Positions 8,880-17,859 of a stretch of 64,000 bases of DNA are shown in pieces (position 1 is the stretch's first letter; every line of letters starts with the position of its first letter). The position numbers were made by a program, and so were the translations under genes. Source of the stretch: Actinotalea subterranea (lineage in GTDB: Bacteria > Actinomycetota > Actinomycetes > Actinomycetales > Cellulomonadaceae); the NCBI RefSeq assembly GCF_008364845.1, contig NZ_VTTP01000005.1, forward strand, positions 124,001 to 188,000, given 5' to 3'. The notes beneath the pieces were generated by a model that saw nothing but the letters and a program-made list of their open reading frames with translations, had not been told where the DNA came from and ran no database searches.

Positions 8880-9538
8880 GCACCCGGGTGCGGGATCGCA
8901 GCCCCGACAGCGCCGAGATCCCGACGGTGCTGCCGGCGCCACCGGTGCGGCTGCGCGCCGTCGACCCGGCACACGCGCCCGACGCCGACGAGGTCCCGCA
9001 CGCCGACGGCCGGCGTGAGCCCGGCCCTGCCACGGCGCGCCGGCTCGACGACGTCGTCCGCGTGCACCTGCCCGGCCTCCTGCGCTACGCGACGTTCCTC
9101 ACCGGGGACGGGCACACGGCCGCGGACCTCGTCCAGGAGGTGCTGCTGCGCGCGCACCTGCGCTGGAACCGCATCGCACTCATGGCGCGGCCCGACCTGT
9201 ACCTGCGGCGCATGGTCACCAACGAGCACCTGTCGTGGCGGCGCAGGTGGCACGTGCGCACCATCGCGCCCGCCGGCGACGACGTCCTCGCCGCGCACGC
9301 CGACGTGCAGAGCGATCACGCGCAGCACGTCGTCGAGGACGACGAGATGTGGAGCCGCCTCGCCGCGCTGCCCGACCGGCAGCGCGCCGTCCTGGTCCTG
9401 CGCTTCTACGAGGGACTCGGCGACCCGGAGATCGCGGCGGTGCTGGGGACGTCGGCCGCGACCGTCCGGTCGCACGCGTCACGCGCCCTCGCCACCCTGC
9501 GTCACTCACAGCCCGCCACCTCACCGGAGAGACGATGA
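8876..9538 (+). CDS. ECF RNA polymerase sigma factor, SigE-like family
   Basis: 220 residues. Region 2 spans about 60-125, with LLRYATFLTGD and ADLVQEVLLRA typical of the actinobacterial SigE-type group. Region 4 spans about 158-212, with LPDRQRAVLVLRFYEGLGDPEIA and an HTH ending in TVRSHASRALATL. The first 55 residues are Pro/Asp/Arg-rich and probably disordered; a later start is possible but none is better placed. ATG 8876 overlaps the amidoligase stop, and the sigma stop overlaps the next ATG at 9535, so amidoligase, sigma factor and membrane repeat protein are translationally coupled. It should direct a small regulon, perhaps including this locus. Confidence 0.88.
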   Translation: MSTRVRDRSPDSAEIPTVLPAPPVRLRAVDPAHAPDADEVPHADGRREPGPATARRLDDVVRVHLPGLLRYATFLTGDGHTAADLVQEVLLRAHLRWNRIALMARPDLYLRRMVTNEHLSWRRRWHVRTIAPAGDDVLAAHADVQSDHAQHVVEDDEMWSRLAALPDRQRAVLVLRFYEGLGDPEIAAVLGTSAATVRSHASRALATLRHSQPATSPERR

Positions 9539-10362
9539 GCACCTTCCCGCACCCCCCGAGGCACCGGCACGACGACGACGTGCACCCTCACCTGACGACG
9601 AACGGCGACGAGGACGACCTCGCCGAGCGGATCACGCGCGCGCTGCGGTCCCGGGGCGACGTGTGGCCCGACGCCGCCGCGGTGACGGCGCGGATCGAGG
9701 CCCGGCTGGCCGACCTCGCGGACCAGCCCTCCCCCGGGACGTTCACCCGCCGGATCGTGGTGGCAGGTGTCGTCAGCTCGACGCTCGCCGTGGTCGGCAC
9801 GGGCGCCGCCGCGGCCGCAGACCCGTACTCGGACGTCGCGCGGACCGTCGAGACCGCGGTGCAGGCCGTGGGGATCGACTGGTCACCGATGCCCGCCGGG
9901 TACACGCGCGAGCAGCACGACGCGTTCTGGGACGCGGGCTACACGGTGGGTGACCTCGACGCCCTCGTCGACCTGTGGGACGCGGACGCGATCGAGACCA
10001 AGGCGAGGGCCGGCCAGATGCTCCTCGACGGGGAGCCCGTGCCCGTCCCCGCCGGGGCCCACAGCGACGGCTCGACCGGCGCCACGGCGCCGACCGTTCC
10101 CTCGACGAGCACGAGGGCGCAGTACGACGCGTACTTCGCCGCCGGGTACGACTACGAGGACGCCGAGGCCCTCGCCGCGCTGTGGAGCACCGACACCGAC
10201 GAGACCAAGACGAGGGCGGGCCAGATGCTCCTCGACGGCGAGACCCCGCCGATCGCCCCGGGGCAGGGAGCCGGGGCGGTGGACGGGCAGGGAACCGGGG
10301 CGGCGGACGGGCAAGGAGCCGGGGCGGCGGACGGCCCGGGAGCGCGGGTGGGCGAGGGCTGA
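9535..10362 (+). CDS. Membrane-anchored repeat protein, candidate anti-sigma partner
   Basis: 275 residues. Residues 1-72 are cytoplasmic in a simple topology, with an acidic start and a helical stretch (about 27-62). A single hydrophobic segment lies at 73-95. Outside it are two copies of the same ~46-residue module as in the 7133-7699 product, at about 124-171 and 193-241; each contains an ETKxxAGQMLLDGE core. The C-terminus holds three eight-residue repeats of GQG(A/T)GA(V/A)D (243-266) from a 24-base DNA repeat. Position directly after an ECF sigma gene with a 4-base overlap, plus a cytosolic helical head and one membrane span, is the classic anti-sigma layout. I see no HxxxCxxC zinc motif, so this is inference. 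Confidence 0.7.
   Translation: MSTFPHPPRHRHDDDVHPHLTTNGDEDDLAERITRALRSRGDVWPDAAAVTARIEARLADLADQPSPGTFTRRIVVAGVVSSTLAVVGTGAAAAADPYSDVARTVETAVQAVGIDWSPMPAGYTREQHDAFWDAGYTVGDLDALVDLWDADAIETKARAGQMLLDGEPVPVPAGAHSDGSTGATAPTVPSTSTRAQYDAYFAAGYDYEDAEALAALWSTDTDETKTRAGQMLLDGETPPIAPGQGAGAVDGQGTGAADGQGAGAADGPGARVGEG
10261..10332 (+). repeat. 24-base tandem repeat, three copies, in frame
   Basis: Three near-identical 24-base units at the 3' end of the membrane repeat-protein gene encode GQGAGAVD, GQGTGAAD and GQGAGAAD. Unit length is a multiple of three, so copy-number change would lengthen or shorten the tail without a frameshift. Confidence 0.85.
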
Positions 10363-10446
10363 GCACAGGACGGCACCGGCTGGGTCGGCACCTGTGGGGC
10401 GCCGTCGGACCCGCTCCTCGTGTGATCCACACCACACCCGGCGCGC

Positions 10447-10474
10447 CTCTCCGCTGCGCGACCCACGCCGATGG
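10447..10474 (+). promoter_or_regulatory. Sigma-28-like promoter of chemoreceptor gene
   Basis: CTCTCCGC (10447-10454), 12 bases, then GCCGATGG (10467-10474). The same CTC and GCCGA elements at identical spacing precede the chemoreceptor at 14864 and the GGDEF gene at 16614. The -10 half resembles the FliA consensus GCCGATAA. Confidence 0.5.
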
Positions 10475-10506
10475 TCAGGCACAGGGGCCGCACCGAGGAG
10501 GCAAGC

Positions 10507-12153
10507 ATGTCCAGTGCATCACCCCTGCACGCCGGAGAGACCCCGCGCACCGCCCGTCCCGCCCTTCTGGGCAGGGCCTCACTGATGGCCAAGCTCGTCG
10601 GCCTCGTGTCGGTCCTGTCCCTGTTCACCGTGGGGCTCGGCGTGTTCGCCTCGCTCCAGATCGACCGGCTCAAGAACGAGTCGGCCGGGCTCGCGACGAG
10701 CCAGGCCGAGGTCACGCAGTCCCTCGCCGCGCTCAAGGACGCCCTGTGGGGCGTGCGCAGCGACGCGAACCTCATGGCGGCATATGTCGGGGCGGACAAC
10801 GCCCCGCAGCTCGAGAAGCTCCAGGCGTCCTACGACGGGTTCGACGCAGCCGCCGAGTCGTTCGCCGCGACTTACACGCAGGCGTACGGCGACGTCCCGA
10901 CCAACTGGGACGAGTTCACGACGACGTACGCCGCGTACCGCCCGCTCGTCGACGGCGAGTTCATGGACGCCGCGCTCGCCGACGACGGCGTCGCGTGGGC
11001 GCAGGCCCGCAAGACCAGCGGCCTCGCGGAGACGGGCGCCGAGCTCGTGGCGGCCCTGACCGCCGTCGGCGACGAGGTCACCGCGGCCGCCGCGGAGGCG
11101 AACGTGCGCTCCGAGCAGGAGGCCCACCGGTCCCTCCTCATCACGGTCGCCGTGCTCATCACGAGCGTCGTCGTGGGCGCGACCCTCGGTGTCGTCCTGG
11201 CCCGCAAGATCCGCCGGAACGTGCTCGAGGTCAAGCGCGCAGCTGACGCGCTGGCCAACGGCGACCTGACCGTCGAGCCGCACGTGAGCTCGTCCGACGA
11301 GGTCGGTCAGACGGCCGCGAGCCTGCGCACCGCGCTCGCCGCCCTCCGCGAGCTCGTCGCGGGCACCGTCGACTCGGCGACGCTCGTCGCGGCCGCGTCC
11401 GAGGAGCTCTCGGCCGCCAACACGCAGGTCGCCGCCAGCTCCGAGGAGACGAGCGCCCAGGCGGGGGTCGTGGCCGCCGCCGCCGAGCAGGTCAACCGCA
11501 ACATCCAGTCCGTGGCGTCCGGCGCCGAGCAGATGGGTGCCGCGATCCGGGAGATCGCGCAGAACGCGAACGAGGTCTCGCGCGTCGCCGCGCAGGCGGT
11601 CGAGTCCTCGCACTCGACGGTCGCCACCGTCGCCGCGCTCGGGGAGTCGGCCCAGCAGATCGGCAACGTCGTCAAGATCATCACCAGCATCGCGGAGCAG
11701 ACCAACCTGCTCGCGCTCAACGCGACCATCGAGGCCGCGCGCGCCGGCGAGGCGGGCAAGGGCTTCGCCGTCGTCGCCGGGGAGGTCAAGGAGCTCGCCC
11801 AGGAGTCCGCGCGCGCCGCGGAGGAGATCGCCACGCACGTCGCGGGCAACCAGGACCAGGTCGAGTCGGCCATCACGGCGATCGGGGAGATCCGCCAGGT
11901 CATCGCGGCGATCAACGACTACCAGATGACCATCGCCTCCGCGGTCGAGGAGCAGACGGCCACGACGGTCGAGATGACCCGCGGCATCGGCGAGGCCGCC
12001 ATGGGCTCCGGCGACATCGCGTCGAACATCACGTCGGTCGCGGAGGCCGCCGACACGTCCACCACGGTCCTCACGCAGATGAGCACCTCGACGGACGAGC
12101 TCGCCCGGATGGCGTCCGACCTGCGCACCCGCGTCGAGGCGTTCACCTACTGA
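10507..12153 (+). CDS. Methyl-accepting chemotaxis protein
   Basis: 548 residues. An N-terminal membrane segment (about 27-50) is followed by a helical extracytoplasmic sensor region, a second membrane segment ([16 protein letters not shown]), a HAMP linker, and the cytoplasmic signalling coiled coil with hairpin tip [20 protein letters not shown]. It would signal to CheA/CheW; none is in this window. The ligand is unknown and no named sensor domain is apparent. ATG 10507 has GAGGAGGCA upstream and is preferred to the ATG at 10471, which lies inside the promoter element. A 17-bp terminator follows. Confidence 0.93.
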   Translation: MSSASPLHAGETPRTARPALLGRASLMAKLVGLVSVLSLFTVGLGVFASLQIDRLKNESAGLATSQAEVTQSLAALKDALWGVRSDANLMAAYVGADNAPQLEKLQASYDGFDAAAESFAATYTQAYGDVPTNWDEFTTTYAAYRPLVDGEFMDAALADDGVAWAQARKTSGLAETGAELVAALTAVGDEVTAAAAEANVRSEQEAHRSLLITVAVLITSVVVGATLGVVLARKIRRNVLEVKRAADALANGDLTVEPHVSSSDEVGQTAASLRTALAALRELVAGTVDSATLVAAASEELSAANTQVAASSEETSAQAGVVAAAAEQVNRNIQSVASGAEQMGAAIREIAQNANEVSRVAAQAVESSHSTVATVAALGESAQQIGNVVKIITSIAEQTNLLALNATIEAARAGEAGKGFAVVAGEVKELAQESARAAEEIATHVAGNQDQVESAITAIGEIRQVIAAINDYQMTIASAVEEQTATTVEMTRGIGEAAMGSGDIASNITSVAEAADTSTTVLTQMSTSTDELARMASDLRTRVEAFTY

Positions 12154-12161
12154 GCCGCTGC

Positions 12162-12200
12162 CGAACGGGACGCGACCGCTGGACGGTCGCGTCCCGTTCG
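12162..12200 (+). terminator. Strong hairpin after chemoreceptor gene
   Basis: Bases 12162-12178 pair perfectly with 12184-12200 (17 bp) around a five-base loop. The next gene's -10 box begins three bases after the hairpin. Confidence 0.8.
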
Positions 12201-12202
12201 CG

Positions 12203-12208
12203 CACGAT
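12203..12208 (+). promoter_or_regulatory. -10 box of a probable leaderless promoter
   Basis: CACGAT lies six bases before GTG 12215, squeezed directly behind the terminator hairpin. No Shine-Dalgarno sequence. Confidence 0.4.
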
Positions 12209-12214
12209 CACGGT

Positions 12215-13246
12215 GTGCCCCGCCCGAGCGGACCCGTCCACGCGCCGGCCGGCCGCGACCTCGTCGCCCACTGGTCGTCGGCGGCCTTCCTCGCGCGCGC
12301 GACCGCCTGGGTGCGGTCGGTGCTGGCCGCGCGCGGCGAGGCGGTCCGCGGGGACCTCGTGGCGCACCGGGTCCGGTTCTGGTCCGCCGTGCTCACCGTC
12401 CCGACGGACCACGGGACGCGGTGGTTCAAGGCGACCAACCCCGGCCAGGCGTTCGAGGCCCCGCTCCTCGACCGCCTGGGTGACCTCGCCCCGGAGCACG
12501 TGGTGCGGCCGCTCGCCGTCGACGCGGCGCAGGGCTGGCTGCTCCTTCCCGACGCCGGCCCCACGCTCCGGGCACACGGCTGCGTCACGACCGAGGACTG
12601 GGCGGCGCTCCTCGAGCACGCGGCCGACCTGCAGGCCGCACTCGCCGTCCACCGGCCCGAGCTCCTCGCGACGGGACTGCCGACGCTGCTCCCGCAGGAC
12701 GCACCCGCGTACGCCGCCGCGCTCGTCGACGACCTCGCCCGGCTGTCCGCCGACGACCCCCAGCACGTCGACACCGAGGAGGCGGCGGCCCTGACGCGTG
12801 GCCTGGGCGAGCTCGACACCGACCTGGCGGCGCTCGTCGACCTGGGCGTCCCCGCGTCGCTCCAGCCGAACGACCTCAGCCTGCAGAACGCCTTCGCCCC
12901 GCGGGACCGGCCCGGACCGCCCCGGCTGATCGACGTGGGCGACGCGTTCTGGTCCCACCCGTTCGCGGTCCTTCAGGTGCCGACCCGGATGGCGTGCGGC
13001 ACCTGGCCCGAGCCGCCGCCACGCGACGACGCCGTGGCCGCGCGCCTCCGGGACGCCTACCTCAGCCGGTGGCCGCAGGTCGCCCCGGGCGACCGGCCTA
13101 CCGTCGCTCGAGCGGCGGACCGGCTCGCGAGCATCCACCGCTGCGAGTCGTGGCGCCGGCTCCTCGCGCACGCCGACCCGCAGCGCCTCGGGGTGCCGAC
13201 GCCCCGGCTCGCGGACCGGCTCGCCGACGCCCTGCTCAGTAGGTGA
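12215..13246 (+). CDS. Aminoglycoside-phosphotransferase-like (APH/choline kinase fold) protein
   Basis: 343 residues. The C-terminal half contains PNDLSLQN and then [10 protein letters not shown]. These align with the Brenner loop (HxDxxxxN, here with Asn for His) and the metal-binding IDxxD/G motif of APH-fold kinases. [12 protein letters not shown] near residues 71-82 sits where the nucleotide-binding lysine strand is expected. The substrate may be a small alcohol or sugar; resistance activity should not be assumed. It overlaps the convergent chemoreceptor gene by 11 bases (13236-13246). Confidence 0.65.
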   Translation: MPRPSGPVHAPAGRDLVAHWSSAAFLARATAWVRSVLAARGEAVRGDLVAHRVRFWSAVLTVPTDHGTRWFKATNPGQAFEAPLLDRLGDLAPEHVVRPLAVDAAQGWLLLPDAGPTLRAHGCVTTEDWAALLEHAADLQAALAVHRPELLATGLPTLLPQDAPAYAAALVDDLARLSADDPQHVDTEEAAALTRGLGELDTDLAALVDLGVPASLQPNDLSLQNAFAPRDRPGPPRLIDVGDAFWSHPFAVLQVPTRMACGTWPEPPPRDDAVAARLRDAYLSRWPQVAPGDRPTVARAADRLASIHRCESWRRLLAHADPQRLGVPTPRLADRLADALLSR

Positions 13247-14864
13247 AGCGGCCCACGGTCGTCTGGAGCCCGGTCGCGAGACCGGCGAGCTCCGCCACGG
13301 CGTCCTGCATCTGCGTGAGCACGCCGGCCGACGTCGCCGCCGCGCTCGCGACACCCGTCACGTTGGCGGCGATCTCACCCGAGCCGGCCGCCGCCTCCCC
13401 GACACCCCGCGACATCTCCGCGGTCGTGGCCGTCTGCTCCTCGACCGCGGCGGCGATCGTCGCCTGGTAGTCGCTGATCGAGCTGATGATGACGGCGATC
13501 TCCGCGATCTCCGTCGCGGCCTCCGCCGAGTCCGCCTGGATCGCCTCGACACGTCGCGCGATGTCACCGGTGGCCCGTGCGGTCTCCTGCGCGAGGTCCT
13601 TGACCTCGCCGGCGACCACCGCGAAGCCCTTGCCTGCCTCGCCCGCCCGCGCGGCCTCGATGGTCGCGTTGAGCGCGAGGAGGTTCGTCTGCTCGGCGAT
13701 CGCGTTGATGACCTTGACGACGTTGCCGATCTCCTGCGAGGAGACGCCCAGCTTGCCGACCGTGGTGTTCGTCGCGGCGGCGGCGGCGCGCGCCTCGCCC
13801 GCGACTCGTGCGGCATCGTTCGCGTTCTCCGCGATCTCACGGATGGCGCTGCCCATCTGCTCCGCGCCCGCGGCGACCGTCGCCACGTTGCGGGAGACCT
13901 CCTCGGAGGCCGTGGCGACCACGCCCGCCTGAGCCGACGTCTCCTCCGAGGCGGCGGCAACCTGCGTCGAGGACGCGGACAGCTCGACGGCCGCCGAGGC
14001 GACGGTCGACGCGGTCTGGCTCACGTCGGCGACCAGCGCCCGCAGGTTGTCCTGGGCGGTGGCGAGCGAGACGGCCATCGCACCGATCTCGTCGTGCGAG
14101 CGCACGTCCGCCCGCACGGTCAGGTCGCCCTCGGCGAGAGCACGCAGCGAGCGGTCGACGGCACCGACGCCGCGCAGGACGCTCCGGGCCGTGGCGAGCG
14201 CGGCCAGGACGACGACGATCGTCGCGACCGCCGCCGTCGCACCGAGCAGCACGCGGGCACGGGCGGCCGCGGCGTCGGCGTCCGCAGCCGCCTCGCCGAC
14301 GCGGGTGTCGATCGAGTCGACGAGCACGGTCGTGTCCTCGAGGATCGTGAAGTAGATCGCGTAGACGTCGCCGACGATGTAGTCGTCCGCCTCGGCCGTC
14401 GTCTCAGGTGTGGCCTGCTCGTAGAGCTCGACGACGCGGTCGTCGCCCGCGAAGAACTCCGCCCAGTTCGCGACGACCCGGTCGTAGGCCTCCCGCTCCT
14501 GCGCCGTCATGGCGTCGACCGGTGCCGCGGCGAGCTCCTCCTCGAGCCCGGCGGCGGACGCGAGGTAGCCCGCACGGTTCGCGTTCTCGGGGTCGACCGC
14601 CTCACGCGGGCCCGCCTTACGGGCCTCCCACGCGTAGGCGGTCTGCCAACCGCTCACGTCGGCGTTGTAGAACTTCATCTCCTGCACCCAGGAGCGCAGC
14701 TCGCCGAGCTCGATCAGGCTGCGGGTCGCGGTCTGCATGCTCGCGAGCGCGCTCAACGCGACGGCCGCCACGAGGGCGGCGGCGAGCACGCCGATGCCGC
14801 CGAGGGCGAGGAGCTTCGTGCGCAGGCTGCGGGACCGTGTGGCTGCGGTGGCCGACGAGGACAT
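13236..14864 (-). CDS. Methyl-accepting chemotaxis protein
   Basis: 542 residues, same layout as the product of 10507-12153: N-terminal membrane helix ([20 protein letters not shown]), helical sensor region of about 150 residues with conserved Trp and Tyr, second membrane helix, HAMP, and the [20 protein letters not shown] signalling tip. The C-terminus ([10 protein letters not shown] versus [10 protein letters not shown]) shows that the two are recent paralogues. ATG 14864 has GGAGG eight bases upstream and is preferred to the upstream GTG-type start at 14885. A sigma-28-like promoter lies at 14920-14947, and a small 7-bp hairpin (14885-14891/14899-14905) lies in the leader. Confidence 0.93.
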   Translation of the reverse strand: MSSSATAATRSRSLRTKLLALGGIGVLAAALVAAVALSALASMQTATRSLIELGELRSWVQEMKFYNADVSGWQTAYAWEARKAGPREAVDPENANRAGYLASAAGLEEELAAAPVDAMTAQEREAYDRVVANWAEFFAGDDRVVELYEQATPETTAEADDYIVGDVYAIYFTILEDTTVLVDSIDTRVGEAAADADAAAARARVLLGATAAVATIVVVLAALATARSVLRGVGAVDRSLRALAEGDLTVRADVRSHDEIGAMAVSLATAQDNLRALVADVSQTASTVASAAVELSASSTQVAAASEETSAQAGVVATASEEVSRNVATVAAGAEQMGSAIREIAENANDAARVAGEARAAAAATNTTVGKLGVSSQEIGNVVKVINAIAEQTNLLALNATIEAARAGEAGKGFAVVAGEVKDLAQETARATGDIARRVEAIQADSAEAATEIAEIAVIISSISDYQATIAAAVEEQTATTAEMSRGVGEAAAGSGEIAANVTGVASAAATSAGVLTQMQDAVAELAGLATGLQTTVGRFTY

Positions 14865-14919
14865 GGGCACCTCCGGTGGGAGCACGCGCCCTGGGGGTGG
14901 GCGCGGGACGTCATCTCTC

Positions 14920-14947
14920 CTATCGGCGGCGTGGCCGCGGGTGTGAG
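14920..14947 (-). promoter_or_regulatory. Sigma-28-like promoter of chemoreceptor gene
   Basis: On the minus strand CTCACACC, 12 bases, then GCCGATAG, which matches seven of eight bases of the FliA -10 GCCGATAA. It lies 56 bases upstream of ATG 14864 and is the best of three copies in the window. Confidence 0.6.
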
Positions 14948-14964
14948 CCCTGTCACCGGGCGCC

Positions 14965-15726
14965 TCAGACCGCGAGCGCCTCCCGGAGGAACGCGATGTC
15001 CTGCGCCTGCCCCTCGGCCGGGGTCTCCACCACCGCGTCGCACCCGGCCTCGCGGACCACGTGGGCGATGAGCTCGGCCGGGATGGTGCCCGTCGCGAAG
15101 CCCGCGTGCCGGTCCCGGCTCGACCCCCGCTCGTCGCGCGAGCTGTTGGCGTGCACGAGGTCGATGCGGCCCGTGATCGCGCGGACGCGGTCGACGATGC
15201 TCTCGAGGTCCTCGCCCGCTGCCCACGCGTGGCACGTGTCCAGGCAGAAGCCCACGTCGTACCCGCCGATGACGTCCCACAGCATCGCGATCCGGTCGAG
15301 CGTGCGCGCGCACGCGTTCTCGCCGCCCGCCGTGTTCTCGACGAGGACGGGCACCGGGAACGTCGCGCGCTCGAAGGTCTTGCGCCAGCTGTCCATGCCG
15401 AGGGCGATGTCGTCCCCGTCCCCCACGTGGCCGCCGTGGACGACCAGGCCCTTGCCGCCGAGGGCGGCGGCCGCCGCGGCGTGCTCGGCGATCATCTTCC
15501 GGCTCGGGATGCGGATCTTGTTGTTGGTCGACGCGACGTTGACCAGGTACGGGGCGTGCGCGTACACGCCGAGCCCGGAGGCGACGAGCGCCTCGGCGTC
15601 GTCCCTCGGGCGGGGCTTCTTCCACCCCTGGGGGTCCGCGAGGAAGATCTGGACGGCCGCCGCGCCGACCTCGGCGGCCGCCGCGACCGGGTCGCCGTCC
15701 CGCACGTGGGCTCCGATGAGTGCCAT
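14965..15726 (-). CDS. Endonuclease IV-like AP endonuclease / xylose-isomerase-like TIM barrel
   Basis: 253 residues. Motifs expected of deoxyribonuclease IV are visible: LIGAHV at the start, [31 protein letters not shown], and [14 protein letters not shown] with the metal-binding Asp and His, then [19 protein letters not shown] near the end. It would cleave DNA at abasic sites and so complement the AlkA-type glycosylase at 4585. ATG 15726 is chosen because the conserved barrel starts there and TAGCCT lies seven bases upstream; the frame is open for 48 more codons that show no conservation. Confidence 0.82.
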   Translation of the reverse strand: MALIGAHVRDGDPVAAAAEVGAAAVQIFLADPQGWKKPRPRDDAEALVASGLGVYAHAPYLVNVASTNNKIRIPSRKMIAEHAAAAAALGGKGLVVHGGHVGDGDDIALGMDSWRKTFERATFPVPVLVENTAGGENACARTLDRIAMLWDVIGGYDVGFCLDTCHAWAAGEDLESIVDRVRAITGRIDLVHANSSRDERGSSRDRHAGFATGTIPAELIAHVVREAGCDAVVETPAEGQAQDIAFLREALAV

Positions 15727-15881
15727 GCGAGCCAGGCTAGACGAGGCGTCCGACGGCGCCCGCTGCTGCCGGGTGGCCCGCGACCCTGCGCGAACCCGCG
15801 CGAACGCCCGGGGACGGCGCAGCCCAGCGCCTACCTTGGGAGCATGAGAATCCCCGCACCGCACGGGCACTTGGCTGCCTG

Positions 15882-16373
15882 ATGCGCGGCATCCTGCCCC
15901 AGCGGCTGTCCCGATGGATGTACCGCAGCGGCGGACCCAACTGGCTCGCCAGGCCCATGAACGCCCTCGCGGGGTGGCAGTTCCGCCGCGGCATCCTCAC
16001 GCTCGGCGGCCGGGGCGTGACGGCCGACGTCCGCGGCCGCACCTCGGGCCGGACCATCTCGCTGCCCCTGGTGCTCGTCCGGCACGGCGGCGAGCGGTAC
16101 CTCGTCTCGATGCTCGGCGAGGACGTCCAGTGGCTGCGCAACGTGCGCGCCGATGCCGGCCGCGCCGTCCTGCACGCCCCGCACGCCGAGCCCGTGCGGC
16201 TCGTCGACGTCCCCGTCGCCCAGCGCGCACCCGTCCTGCGCCGCTACGTCGAGCTCGCACCCGGCGGGCGTCCCCACATCCCCGTCCGCGTGGGCGCACC
16301 CGTCGAGGAGTTCGCGGCGGTCGCCGACCGGTACCCCGTGCTCCGGGTGGAGCCGCTCGCCGCCGACGCCTGA
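15882..16373 (+). CDS. Nitroreductase/quinone reductase family protein, F420 (Ddn)-type
   Basis: 163 residues, split-beta-barrel fold of the deazaflavin-dependent nitroreductase (Ddn) family. The motif TADVRGRTSGRTISLPLVLV followed by HGGERYLVSMLGEDVQWLRN is characteristic; Ser/Gly-rich contacts after the GRTSG bind the cofactor in this family. Such enzymes reduce quinones or small electrophiles with F420H2. The stop codon lies in the first unit of a 16-base tandem repeat. No F420 biosynthetic genes are in the window, so cofactor use is inferred from family. Confidence 0.75.
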   Translation: MRGILPQRLSRWMYRSGGPNWLARPMNALAGWQFRRGILTLGGRGVTADVRGRTSGRTISLPLVLVRHGGERYLVSMLGEDVQWLRNVRADAGRAVLHAPHAEPVRLVDVPVAQRAPVLRRYVELAPGGRPHIPVRVGAPVEEFAAVADRYPVLRVEPLAADA

Positions 16374-16427
16374 GCCGGGCGACGCCTGAGCCGGGCGACG
16401 CCTGGGCCGGGCGACGCCTGGGCCGGG
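16364..16427 (+). repeat. Four tandem 16-base repeats across the end of the Ddn-type gene
   Basis: Unit CGACGCCTG(A/G)GCCGGG repeats four times without interruption. The first unit contains the last two codons and TGA of the gene, so each further unit would carry another Asp-Ala-stop or Asp-Ala-Trp/Gly reading. The rest of 16428-16543 shows no recognisable element. Confidence 0.85.
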
Positions 16428-16543
16428 CCGGCCCCGCTGGTACCCGGCGCGCGGACCGTGGTCCGCTGGGCGACGATGCGCGCACGACGCCGTGCGACGC
16501 GTCACCTCGACCCGTGCGCCGCGTCGCCCCGTGGCCGTCACCA

Positions 16544-16571
16544 CTCAGAACGGGGCACGTCCGGCCGAAGG
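16544..16571 (+). promoter_or_regulatory. Sigma-28-like promoter of GGDEF gene
   Basis: CTCAGAAC (16544-16551), 12 bases, GCCGAAGG (16564-16571), the same arrangement as upstream of both chemoreceptor genes. ATG 16614 is 42 bases downstream of the element. Confidence 0.45.
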
Positions 16572-16613
16572 GGAAGGGCACGTCCCTGCCTGCCCTAGCC
16601 CCCGAGGACAACC

Positions 16614-17846
16614 ATGGCGCGCACCGCAGCCGTCGGCACCCCCGAGGCCCGACCACCCGCACGCAGGGGTCGGGACCTCTCCCGCCTCGCCACGACCGCC
16701 CTGCTCGTCGCGACCGTCGTGTCGATCGTGTGGGGCGTCACGACCATGGCCCGCTCCAACGCGAACGCCCAGCAGGCCTTCGACCAGGCCTCCCTCGCAC
16801 GCGCCGTGACCGACGACGCGACCGGCCTGCTGACCGCGACGCTCGCCGCGCAGGCCGGCTTGCGCGGCTACCTCGCGACCGAGGACGTCGGGTTCCTCCA
16901 CCAGTACCGCGTGGGCATCAAGGACATCGGTGTGCGCTCCGCGGCGCTGGAGGACGCACTCGCCGCGGACCCCCACGGCGCCGACGACGGCGCCACCGTC
17001 CAGGCCACCGCCGCCGCAACCGTCGACGAGTTCCACGCGACGCTCGACGTGGTGCGGCTCGTCGGGTTCGACGCAGCCCGCGAACGCCTCGAGCTCGGCA
17101 CGTCCCGGGTGCTCACGGCCGACCTGCGGGCAGCGGTGACGCACCTCACGAACGGCAGCGCGCGCGGCGCCGAGCGGGCCGTCGAGGAGGCCAGCGAGGA
17201 CCTGCGGCAGAACACGACGGCAGCCCTGACCACCGCGTCGCTCGTCGTCGTGAGCCTCGCGGTGCTCGCCGTCGTGCTGCGCCAGCGGACGACGTGGACC
17301 CGCCAGCGCGAGACGCTCCTCGCCGAGGTGCAGCGCCTCTCGCTCGAGGACCCGCTCACCGGGCTCGCGAACCGCCGGGCCCTGACCGCGCACCTCGAGT
17401 CCCTCCTCGAACGCGACGCCCAGGCCGACGACGTCGGCGTGGTGTTCCTCGACCTCGACGGGTTCAAGGAGGTCAACGACACCCACGGGCACTCCGTCGG
17501 CGACCAGTACCTCGCCGCCGTCGCCCAGCACCTCGCCGCCCGGGTGCGACGCCAGGACTACGCCGCGCGGGTCGGCGGCGACGAGTTCGTGGTCGTGGTC
17601 CACGACCTCGCGCGGGGCAGCGGCCTGACCGACGTGACCGCGCGGGTCGTCGAGGCCGTCGAGGCCGCGTCGGCCCAGTGCGTCGCACGGTTCGGTCCGC
17701 CCGGGGTCGGCGTCAGCGTCGGCACGGGTCGGCTGAGCGAGGTGCCGCCCGCGCTGCTCGACACCGTCGGCGCGGCCGACGCCCTGCTCGTCCGGGCGGA
17801 CACCGCCATGTACGCGCAGAAGGCCGCGCACCGGGCCGCCGCCTGA
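16614..17846 (+). CDS. Membrane-bound diguanylate cyclase (GGDEF)
   Basis: 410 residues. Membrane helix at about 21-46, then an extracytoplasmic helical sensor of roughly 165 residues resembling CHASE3 (GLRGYLAT is typical), a second membrane helix (ALTTASLVVVSLAVLAVVL), and a C-terminal GGDEF domain. The active site is intact: VGGDEF. An inhibitory I-site RRQD stands five residues before it, so product inhibition by c-di-GMP is expected. DPLTGLANRRAL begins the domain. It makes c-di-GMP and probably links an envelope signal to motility; the promoter motif shared with two chemoreceptors supports this. Confidence 0.92.
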   Translation: MARTAAVGTPEARPPARRGRDLSRLATTALLVATVVSIVWGVTTMARSNANAQQAFDQASLARAVTDDATGLLTATLAAQAGLRGYLATEDVGFLHQYRVGIKDIGVRSAALEDALAADPHGADDGATVQATAAATVDEFHATLDVVRLVGFDAARERLELGTSRVLTADLRAAVTHLTNGSARGAERAVEEASEDLRQNTTAALTTASLVVVSLAVLAVVLRQRTTWTRQRETLLAEVQRLSLEDPLTGLANRRALTAHLESLLERDAQADDVGVVFLDLDGFKEVNDTHGHSVGDQYLAAVAQHLAARVRRQDYAARVGGDEFVVVVHDLARGSGLTDVTARVVEAVEAASAQCVARFGPPGVGVSVGTGRLSEVPPALLDTVGAADALLVRADTAMYAQKAAHRAAA

Positions 17847-17859
17847 CAGGTGCATGCGC

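Noticed and set aside
12215-13246. Aminoglycoside resistance phosphotransferase
   Set aside because: Only the fold motifs are present and the catalytic loop His is replaced by Asn; nothing suggests an antibiotic substrate.
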